Source: a virus
Length of the DNA: 60,734 nucleotides
Strand: one strand, 5' to 3'
Virus record (IMG/VR): IMGVR_UViG_3300048904_000047
Span: 1-60,734 of that record
A model generated the notes under the pieces. The model searched no databases and was not told the origin of the DNA. It saw only the letters and a list, made by a program, of their open reading frames with translations. The first letter of the stretch is position 1; each line of letters starts with the position of its first letter. Shown here piece after piece: positions 39,213 through 45,564 of this stretch. The translations under genes and the position numbers were made by a program.

Positions 39213-40232
39213 ATGAGCTACAAGCAGAATTACAAAGATGTTGGCAACCCGGACTTGTTCCTGTCCAACTTTTCGGTAGCGTACTGGCAGGATACATCAC
39301 TGTTTGTCGGTACTCGTTATTTCCCGGTCGTTCCGGTAACTCAGGCTGCAGGTAAATTTCTTACCTACCCTAAAGGTTACTTTGGTCGTCCGGTAAACTC
39401 AAAACGTGCCGAAGATGGTGTTGCTAACACTATTGGTTATAAAACCAAAAACCAGGGTTACACCGTTGATGATGATGCGATCCGTATCTTTATTTCTGAC
39501 AAAAAACGTGCAAACGTTGCGAACGGTCAGCAACTGGATATGGAAGCAACTGGTGTTGTTACTGATGCGCTGTTGATCAATAAAGAGATCGATTTCGTAT
39601 CTAAATTCCTGGTGCCGGGCAAGTGGGCAACTGATTATCAGGGTGTGGCATCCGGCCCAACTGGTAACCAGTTCCTGAAATGGTCTAACGCTAACTCCGA
39701 TCCGATCGGTGATATCCTGTCACACCGTGTTGCGTTCTCTCTGGCTACTGGTGGTCGCCGCTGGAACAAAGCGCTGATGACTCTGGATGTGTACGATGCG
39801 CTAACCCGTAACCCGTCTGTAATCGACCGTATCAACGGTGGCTCTACCACTCAGAATCCGGGCATGGTTACTGAACAGGCGCTGGCTGCACTGCTGGAAG
39901 TCAACGAAATCGAAATCATGCAATCCGTGGTTAACATGGCTGCTGATGGTATCGAAGATAGCAACGGTAATCCACTGACTGATCTGCAGTTTGCCGCTAA
40001 AGGTGTGCTGATGCTGAACTACGTTGAACCGACTGTAGGCAACATGAAACCAATCGCGGCTGCAACCTTTGCATGGAACGAATTTATCGGCCTGGGTATC
40101 GACAACGGCCCATCTATTCGTACCTATCCTGGTGTTGAAGGTCGTCGTGGTAACTTTGTTGAAGCAGAGTTTGCCATTGATACCCAGATGGTTGCGCCGG
40201 ACATGGGTATCCTGTTCTACGACGCTGTGTAA
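39213..40232 (+). CDS. Major capsid protein
   Basis: 339 aa, RBS CAGGAG. The sequence shows an E-loop/P-domain-like arrangement (FPVVPVTQAAGKFLTYPKGY; RRWNKALMTLDVYDALTRNP; AKGVLMLNYVEPTVG; FLTEQ-type motifs absent). HK97-fold assignment rests on position after protease, scaffold and decoration genes and on the single strong downstream terminator. Codon usage is the most biased in the window, as expected for the most expressed gene. Confidence 0.85.
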   Translation: MSYKQNYKDVGNPDLFLSNFSVAYWQDTSLFVGTRYFPVVPVTQAAGKFLTYPKGYFGRPVNSKRAEDGVANTIGYKTKNQGYTVDDDAIRIFISDKKRANVANGQQLDMEATGVVTDALLINKEIDFVSKFLVPGKWATDYQGVASGPTGNQFLKWSNANSDPIGDILSHRVAFSLATGGRRWNKALMTLDVYDALTRNPSVIDRINGGSTTQNPGMVTEQALAALLEVNEIEIMQSVVNMAADGIEDSNGNPLTDLQFAAKGVLMLNYVEPTVGNMKPIAAATFAWNEFIGLGIDNGPSIRTYPGVEGRRGNFVEAEFAIDTQMVAPDMGILFYDAV

Positions 40233-40237
40233 TTCAT

Positions 40238-40277
40238 AGCGTAAACTTTAAGGGGTGGCTTACGCTGCCCCTTTTTC
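40238..40277 (+). terminator. Terminator after the capsid gene with alternative hairpin
   Basis: AAGGGGTGGC TTAC GCTGCCCCTT (40250-40273, with G-T pairs) followed by TTTC. A competing stem AGCGTAA (40238-40244)/TTACGCT (40260-40266) overlaps it, so only one can form. Confidence 0.7.
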
Positions 40278-40293
40278 TTATATGAGGTTCACC

Positions 40294-40746
40294 ATGAAAA
40301 AATCAGATTTTGATCCATCTTTGAAATATCGTTTCACACGTCCTATGAAATGGAACGGTAAATATGTAGGTACTGGCGATCCGTTACCCGATGACGATAC
40401 ACCGATCGGTATCCTACGTTCACTATTTAAAATGCGTCAGATTGAACTGGCTGATGATTTAACAGTAACCGTTAATAATCACAGTGAAAGTGAAGTTAAC
40501 ATTGAATCTGACGGCTCAAATATTCAGATCAACGTTGCGGAACCGGAACAGCAACCGGAACAGCAACCGGAACAGCAACCGGAACAGCAACCGGAACAGC
40601 CCGGCGCAGTAGCTGAAGTGCGTAACGAGGGTTCTGGATGGTATAACGTCTATATGGGCGGTATGCTGATGAGCGAAAAGAAAATGCGCAAAGATGATGC
40701 TATCGCGTGGTGTGAAGAAAAAGGTTTGACTTATAATATTTCTTGA
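40294..40746 (+). CDS. Virion-associated protein with PEQQ linker
   Basis: 150 aa from ATG 40294 (GAGG upstream; earlier in-frame starts lie in the terminator). The N-terminal half (KYRFTRPMKWNGKYVGTGDP) resembles small head proteins following the capsid gene; a (PEQQ)n linker leads to a C-terminal domain (SGWYNVYMGGMLMSEKKMRK). May be a head completion or decoration protein. Confidence 0.62.
   Translation: MKKSDFDPSLKYRFTRPMKWNGKYVGTGDPLPDDDTPIGILRSLFKMRQIELADDLTVTVNNHSESEVNIESDGSNIQINVAEPEQQPEQQPEQQPEQQPEQPGAVAEVRNEGSGWYNVYMGGMLMSEKKMRKDDAIAWCEEKGLTYNIS
40543..40600 (+). repeat. 12-bp tandem repeat (PEQQ linker)
   Basis: CCGGAACAGCAA repeated four times in full plus a partial fifth copy; encodes PEQQ repeats. 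Length likely to vary between isolates by slippage. Confidence 0.9.
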
Positions 40747-41318
40747 CGTATTGTTAATTTGGTCGCCAGATACATTTGGCATGTTATACGGACTAATCAT
40801 CCGAAATTGCGGTCAGAAATGACGCTGGACGCGTAACCAGCACCTATCAGGTGAATACGTTTGATAAAGCATGTTCCAGCGCGCATGGTCCTCTGCAAAA
40901 GAGCGTATTCACCGATAGTTTTCGTATGCGATTATGCGGTTTTTTAGAAACGAACCAAAAACATAAATGCAAACGATCAAACGTTCCTGGCAGTAGCTTA
41001 ACAGCTAAACACCAGTGAGGTATTCCAGTTCCTCATTAACGAATCTGGCGCACTGGCCCGGTGTGATTAATAATGGGCACACAACTGAGTGGCGGTTCGA
41101 ATCCGCAGGTGTGCGAGTACGGTGGACAGGTTCAAATCCTGGTCTTGGCGAATGGGGTGTGGTGCCCAGCCATTGTGGTTCAGCCGGAAAGCCGCCACTC
41201 AGTTGTGGGTTTGATGTTATGGTAAAGAATTTGAGTACAATTGGTGACTAGGGACTAAAAAGTACTGACGCGTTTTAATGACGATGATTTACATCTTTCA
41301 TCTAAATCTACAACTCCC
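40743..41318 (+). ncRNA. Structured RNA interval with partial tRNA-like elements
   Basis: No convincing gene. It begins with a TTGACG at 40743 preceded by AATATTTC, a possible member of the promoter family. Hairpins seen: GTCA GAAA TGAC (about 40812-40823), GCTGG/CCAGC, CACCT/AGGTG, GGTGAATACG (40850-40859) with CGTATTCACC (40904-40913), and a 16-bp pair at 41080-41095 and 41192-41207. T-arm-like GGTTCGAATCC (about 41094) and GGTTCAAATCC (about 41129) occur without a full cloverleaf I can build. May be decayed tRNAs or a structured phage RNA. Confidence 0.5.
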
Positions 41319-41407
41319 CGGATAGTTGGCTGAGAGGACGACAGCAGTCGGTTGCTAACCGATAAACCGGAAACGGTTCACAGGTTCGAATCCTGTACTA
41401 TCCGCCA
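41319..41407 (+). tRNA. tRNA-Ser(GCT)
   Basis: Acceptor stem CGGATAG/CTATCCG with encoded CCA (41405-41407). Anticodon loop TTGCTAA gives GCT, reading AGC/AGT. Long variable arm ACCG-GAAA-CGGT is diagnostic of class II tRNA-Ser. T arm ACAGG TTCGAAT CCTGT. AGT serine codons are common in the phage genes. Confidence 0.9.
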
Positions 41408-41530
41408 AACACGCGAATCACACCGACAGGAGGTGATCGCTATCTTGCTGGCGGGTAAGCCGCAAATCGTGGGTAAAGCACGTTGTGAAACGTCCTGAAC
41501 TGCGTAACAGAATTGCTGTGTGTAGTCTTT
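41408..41530 (+). other. Interval after tRNA with 16S-complementary sequence
   Basis: AGGAGGTGATC at 41428-41438 is an exact 11-base complement of the 3' end of enterobacterial 16S rRNA (GATCACCTCCT). Only a 17-codon ORF from TTG 41445 follows, so it is either a very strong RBS for a tiny peptide or part of a non-coding RNA. Confidence 0.4.
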
Positions 41531-41557
41531 GCCCGTCTCCCGTGACGGGCTTTTTTT
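41531..41557 (+). terminator. Intrinsic terminator after the tRNA region
   Basis: GCCCGT, 8-nt loop, ACGGGC (41531-41550) followed by seven T (41551-41557). Confidence 0.85.
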
Positions 41558-41570
41558 ATCGTGCTAGAAT
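41542..41570 (+). promoter_or_regulatory. Late promoter of the connector/tail genes
   Basis: GTGACG (41542-41547), 17-nt spacer, TAGAAT (41565-41570) with TGC upstream (extended -10). The -35 lies in the terminator stem. Confidence 0.5.
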
Positions 41571-41599
41571 GTTGAAAACAATTCTCCACAGGTGACCAC

Positions 41600-42010
41600 A
41601 TGGCAATCACAGTTGATGGTATCCGTAATTTAATTAACGTCCCAGATATCACTGATGAAACAATCCAGTGGTACATCGATAACGGTTATACAAACCCGTT
41701 AAGCATCTGTATCGCCCTCTGTGACTATATGGCATCTCTTGTCAGTAATGATACTGATATCAAAGTAGGACCAATTTCACTGAATGGTAGTGATGCAGCT
41801 AAAGCCTGGAACCTGCTTAAAAAAGATTTTATTTTACGTCTGAATACCGGAACAGATCCGGGTGGTTCTGGTTTTGGTCTGGGGTTCGGTGTTGGTGGGG
41901 TGACATTAACCGGGCAAGGTATGCCACCTGCTATTCAGCGTGGTCAGTTTGATAATCCTCCGATCACGCTGGAAAACCACAGTACAGGTATCAACGAGGG
42001 TGAACGATAA
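41600..42010 (+). CDS. Head-tail connector protein
   Basis: 136 aa. MAITVDGIRNLINVPDITDE ... ALCDYMASLVSNDTDIKVGP followed by helical and Gly-rich tail; matches the DUF4054/gp6-like adaptor type. It attaches under the portal. First of four overlapping neck genes. Confidence 0.7.
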   Translation: MAITVDGIRNLINVPDITDETIQWYIDNGYTNPLSICIALCDYMASLVSNDTDIKVGPISLNGSDAAKAWNLLKKDFILRLNTGTDPGGSGFGLGFGVGGVTLTGQGMPPAIQRGQFDNPPITLENHSTGINEGER

Positions 42011-42384
42011 TGGCAGATCCGCGTAATCGTGTTCTTGCTGGTGTTACCCGTGCTCTTGAAAAGCTGGGGGAGGATTTAACTGTTAAACATAAGGTTACGG
42101 TTCCAAACCCATCTAACCCAACGTTACCAGGAACAACCACAACCGAAACTCATACATGCCGTGGGTATATTTACCCTCATGAGCGATGGGATCCGGTAAA
42201 CATGGTTCGGTATACGGAAACAATGGTTATTATGGATAGTCAGTCTTTTAATCCTCCATTTGTGCCTGTCCAGGGTGATATTGTTTCAGATGCCCGTGGT
42301 AATCAGTATCGTTTACTTGATCGCCAAAATCCTCGTTTACTGGGTGATGATATGGCGTTTATTCATCCTCTGGCTACTGCATAA
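42010..42384 (+). CDS. Head closure (neck) protein
   Basis: 124 aa. TCRGYIYPHERWDPVNMVRY, FVPVQGDIVSDARGNQYRLL: a small beta-barrel with the GDIV..D..GNQYRLL pattern of stopper/neck proteins. Role assigned mostly by position. Confidence 0.65.
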   Translation: MADPRNRVLAGVTRALEKLGEDLTVKHKVTVPNPSNPTLPGTTTTETHTCRGYIYPHERWDPVNMVRYTETMVIMDSQSFNPPFVPVQGDIVSDARGNQYRLLDRQNPRLLGDDMAFIHPLATA

Positions 42385-42812
42385 TGGCCCGTAACGTTAA
42401 TGACATTAACCGGATAACAGGTGTCTTTAAAGACATTAAAGCAGACCTGCAGGATTTTACAGATCGTGAAGTTATTCGTTATGTCCTGACGTTACGTAAC
42501 ATTCTGGTAAGTGAACCACCAACAGGTACGCCAGTTGACACAGGGTGGGCGTCTAATAACTGGTGGTTTTCTGAAGGTGGTCCGGCTAATAGTCCGTCAA
42601 CATCATCTGGTGATGTGAATGTCAGTAAAGCACGTATTGAACAGGATACCGTTACAATCAGTAGTATTACGGTTAATGGTCAGGCGTTACATATAACGAA
42701 TAATGTACCATATATCGGTGTTCTGAATGGTGGTAGCAGTATGCAAACACCGTCAGGCTATGTCGAACGTGCTATTTTAACAGCGGGGATCATGGTGAGG
42801 TATAACTCATGA
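42384..42812 (+). CDS. Tail completion/neck protein, HK97 gp10-like
   Basis: 142 aa. The central PVDTGWASNNWWFSEGG and later NNVPYIGVLNGGSSMQTPSG (N..PY...L..G.S.Q.P.G) are the gp10/DUF-type signature of neck proteins joining head to tail. Confidence 0.78.
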   Translation: MARNVNDINRITGVFKDIKADLQDFTDREVIRYVLTLRNILVSEPPTGTPVDTGWASNNWWFSEGGPANSPSTSSGDVNVSKARIEQDTVTISSITVNGQALHITNNVPYIGVLNGGSSMQTPSGYVERAILTAGIMVRYNS

Positions 42813-43231
42813 ATTTAGCAGATGTTTCAAATATTGTTTATAACCGGGTATTAGCCGGGTTACCTGCTGAAATTGAAACTGATCGTTTTGTTATTGCGTC
42901 TGGCGATCTGGAAGTTGACACAACTGAAAAACCAGGTCTTATTCTTACGCACAACCCTGGCCCGTGGACAATAACAACCCTGGGTGGTGAGGGTGTTTGT
43001 CGTCGTCGTTTAAGAACGGGTAATGTATTCCTGCAGGTTCGTACACCTGCTGAATATGGTATGGATACCTTGTGTATTGATATTGGCGATAGGTTAGGGC
43101 GACTGTTTGAAGGGGTATGGCAGGACAGACCGTTACTATATACCGGAATTGATGTAAGATATCAGGGACGTGACAACGCCTGGTTCTTAACCAATACGGT
43201 GATCACATACGAATTTGAAGAAGTCTATTAA
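42809..43231 (+). CDS. Tail terminator protein
   Basis: 140 aa. MNLADVSNIVYNRVLAGLPA ... MDTLCIDIGDRLGRLFEGVW ... FLTNTVITYEFEEVY; size, strand pattern and position before the tube protein fit lambda gpU-type terminators that cap the tail tube. ATG overlaps the previous stop. Confidence 0.72.
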   Translation: MNLADVSNIVYNRVLAGLPAEIETDRFVIASGDLEVDTTEKPGLILTHNPGPWTITTLGGEGVCRRRLRTGNVFLQVRTPAEYGMDTLCIDIGDRLGRLFEGVWQDRPLLYTGIDVRYQGRDNAWFLTNTVITYEFEEVY

Positions 43232-43248
43232 CCACGGGGTAACGTGAA

Positions 43249-44706
43249 ATGGCTACATCTGTTTTTAACTGTAATCAAGTCCCGGCAGCGGATGTTAACG
43301 CTACGCGTTTATCCGTGGCTAAAGTCTGTGAACCTGTTTCGGGTACTCCCTGGACAGTTCAGCAACCAAACGAAATCAGTTCATACTCTGCTGATATCAC
43401 CAAAACACAACGTACACCGATCAGCACTGATCGATCAGCGCGTAAGGGTACTGTAACCAACATCGAAGTTGCACCCGGTTTCCAGACCGACATCACTTTG
43501 GATACATTCCGTTACTGGGGTGATGGTTTCCTGTATAGCCGTTGGGTCGGTGCGGGTGCAATTAACATCGATGTTATTGATGTTGAAGCGGGTATTTATA
43601 ATGTTGGTACACTGGCTGCAGCACTTCCAGCCGGAACATTAATTTATGCTGCTGGTTTCTCACTGGCTGCGAATAATGGTCTTAAAACTGTTGCGTCTGG
43701 TGGTACAACCTCTGAAATCCCTGTCACTGGTGTAGTCGCTGAAGCATCACCACCTGCTGAAGCGCGTATTTATGTCGTTGGTCGTGCTGCTGCGACGGGT
43801 GATCTTGCTGTTAATGCTAACGGTCAGATTACATCAACTACGCTTGACCTGACCACTCTTGGGCTGGTTAAAGGTCAGTATATCTATCTGGATGGTTTCA
43901 CCCAGACCGTTACCAGTAAAATGGCCCGTGTTGAATCAGTGACTACCAATTTACTTTCTTTGGACAACAGTGAATTTGTCACTGAAGTCGGTACTGGTAA
44001 AACAGTTCGCATCTTCGTATCAAGTTTTGTTCGTAACGTACCTGTTGATTCAGCAGACTATGTAAAAACCGAATATACGATGGAAGCGCGTTATAACACT
44101 GACCCGGCTATTTATGAATATGCCCGTGCAGTAGCTGCTAACCAGATGACCATCAACGCACCACTGACTGAAAAAATGACGATGGATCTTACCTTTGTTG
44201 CGCAAGATCTGTCAGAGCCTGTTGATACACCTCTGCCTGGTTCTGGTTACTTTGAATTCGTGGATAATGAAGCGTACAACACGGTAACTAACCTGAATCG
44301 TGTGCGCCTGACCGGAATTGATGAAAGTGGTCTTTCAACCTATCTGAAAGATACCACTGTTACCATCAACAACAACGTGTCAGGTGAAAATGTACTGGGT
44401 GTAATGGGTGCAGCGTTTACTAACCTGGGCAACCTGGAAGTTACGCTGGATACTGAAACGGTGATGACTGATGGTGCCGTTCTAGCTGCAATTCGTAACA
44501 ACGCCACAGTTAACTTCGAACTGGCTGGTGTGAACGGTGATGGTGCGATAGTAGTTAACATCCCGTCAATGACCCTTGGTGACGGTTCTAAAAACCTGGC
44601 CACAGGTGAAAAAGTTAAAGTGACCGTTTCCGGTACAGCGCACGAAGAAGAACAGATCGGTTTTACTATCGGTTTCAGCCTGTTCCCTTACTTACCTGCA
44701 ATTTGA
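43249..44706 (+). CDS. Major tail tube protein
   Basis: 485 aa, RBS GGGGTAA. Beta-rich, Thr/Ala-rich with several domains: core tube sequence (SYSADITKTQRTPISTDRSA, TVTNIEVAPGFQTDITLDTF) and C-terminal segments (VDTPLPGSGYFEF, GTAHEEEQIGFTIGFSLFPY). Longer than the usual 200-250 aa, so decorative insert domains are likely. Followed by the strongest terminator in the window, as expected for a highly expressed virion protein. Confidence 0.82.
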   Translation: MATSVFNCNQVPAADVNATRLSVAKVCEPVSGTPWTVQQPNEISSYSADITKTQRTPISTDRSARKGTVTNIEVAPGFQTDITLDTFRYWGDGFLYSRWVGAGAINIDVIDVEAGIYNVGTLAAALPAGTLIYAAGFSLAANNGLKTVASGGTTSEIPVTGVVAEASPPAEARIYVVGRAAATGDLAVNANGQITSTTLDLTTLGLVKGQYIYLDGFTQTVTSKMARVESVTTNLLSLDNSEFVTEVGTGKTVRIFVSSFVRNVPVDSADYVKTEYTMEARYNTDPAIYEYARAVAANQMTINAPLTEKMTMDLTFVAQDLSEPVDTPLPGSGYFEFVDNEAYNTVTNLNRVRLTGIDESGLSTYLKDTTVTINNNVSGENVLGVMGAAFTNLGNLEVTLDTETVMTDGAVLAAIRNNATVNFELAGVNGDGAIVVNIPSMTLGDGSKNLATGEKVKVTVSGTAHEEEQIGFTIGFSLFPYLPAI

Positions 44707-44721
44707 CATGGTGGAAGTTTT

Positions 44722-44748
44722 GCCCCGGTTTAGCGCCGGGGCTTTTTT
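44722..44748 (+). terminator. Strong intrinsic terminator after the tail tube gene
   Basis: GCCCCGG TTTAGCG CCGGGGC (44722-44742) followed by six T. Downstream tail genes need the next promoter or read-through. Confidence 0.92.
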
Positions 44749-44757
44749 ATGTCAACC

Positions 44758-44786
44758 TTGCGTAATTCGTACAGAACTATTACTAT
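44758..44786 (+). promoter_or_regulatory. Promoter of the tail chaperone/tape measure genes
   Basis: TTGCGT (44758-44763), 17-nt spacer, TACTAT (44781-44786). On the opposite strand the same bases form a decayed copy of the AATAATTC-TTGACG promoter (AATAGTTCTGTACGAATTAC). Confidence 0.45.
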
Positions 44787-44818
44787 CAACGTGTCCTCTA
44801 ACATAACAGGTAAATACT

Positions 44819-45241
44819 ATGTCAAAGTTTGATCATTTAAAAAAAGCCCTTTCACCACTGGTTTTGAAAGCCTCTGCTGAACTGACCCTGAACAAAAATT
44901 TCAGTATCACGGTTCTATATCTTAATACCAGTAATCAGGTATATAACGCGGCTGTTTCTGAGTACATGAAAGGCCGTCCAGAGCTTCCTGAAAACTTCTT
45001 TGAACGCCTGTGGAAACAGGATTTCTTCCCGGAAGCGGTGGATTTCACAGCAAATGTCCTTATGCTAGACTGGGTATTGATGGCTGACGATGGTAAGTCA
45101 GAACCATTTAGCCCAGAAGAAGCGATCGAACTCATGAACGATGAGCGTTTTGGTCGTGGCGTTTATTCACGCGTTGTGCAGTTCGCTATCAACTCAGCCA
45201 TGTTCAAAGATGACTGGGAGAAGCAGATCGAAAAAAACTGA
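44819..45241 (+). CDS. Tail assembly chaperone, short form (gpG-like)
   Basis: 140 aa, RBS AGG. FDHLKKALSPLVLKASAELT ... PELPENFFERLWKQDFFPEA ... LMNDERFGRGVYSRVVQFAI. It binds the tape measure during tail assembly. It ends GAA AAA AAC TGA; the A-AAA-AAC slippery site lets some ribosomes shift -1 into the downstream frame. Confidence 0.88.
   Translation: MSKFDHLKKALSPLVLKASAELTLNKNFSITVLYLNTSNQVYNAAVSEYMKGRPELPENFFERLWKQDFFPEAVDFTANVLMLDWVLMADDGKSEPFSPEEAIELMNDERFGRGVYSRVVQFAINSAMFKDDWEKQIEKN
45232..45238 (+). other. -1 programmed frameshift site
   Basis: A AAA AAC in the X XXY YYZ register of the gpG-like frame, one codon before its stop. It joins the 44819 and 45238 frames into a 229-aa gpGT-like fusion, the conserved arrangement between tail tube and tape measure genes. 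Confidence 0.88.
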
Positions 45242-45507
45242 TCGACTTCCTCCAGTGGAACCGAAAAACAGACGGGGATGACCTGGACTGGGTTGCACAG
45301 GGGGCTGCAGCACGTGGTAAGGCGGTTCCATCAGTCGTCAGTAACCGACCTGTATTGCGCCGTGACGCGGTTTTCTACTGGAATGCATATCTTGACCTGC
45401 TTGAAGCTGACTGGGTATCCTGTGAGCGTTACGCACGGTGTTTTAACGTAGATGTTCAGTTCCTGTGGTCATTGATAATCAAACTACGTGCTGTCGGGTC
45501 AAAGTAG
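45238..45507 (+). CDS. Tail assembly chaperone frameshift extension (gpT-like)
   Basis: 89 codons with no start codon of their own, entered by -1 frameshifting at 45232-45238. LIDFLQWNRKTDGDDLDWVA ... DAVFYWNAYLDLLEADWVSC ... VQFLWSLIIKLRAVGSK. The T domain recruits tail tube subunits to the tape measure. Confidence 0.85.
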   Translation: MIDFLQWNRKTDGDDLDWVAQGAAARGKAVPSVVSNRPVLRRDAVFYWNAYLDLLEADWVSCERYARCFNVDVQFLWSLIIKLRAVGSK

Positions 45508-45564
45508 TAAGTGCGCCACGGTTAGGATAAACTATTGACATAAACGTTATCGGGAGTCCTGACC

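Noticed and set aside
40255-40293. Upstream GTG start for the PEQQ-linker protein
   Set aside because: It lies inside the capsid terminator stem; ATG 40294 has GAGG upstream.
40850-40913. tRNA candidate closed by GGTGAATACG/CGTATTCACC
   Set aside because: The stem is perfect but no D arm, T arm or plausible anticodon loop fits inside the 64 nt.
41015-41251. 78-codon plus-strand frame in the RNA interval
   Set aside because: No RBS, composition follows the inverted repeats and T-arm motifs, and no protein-like pattern.
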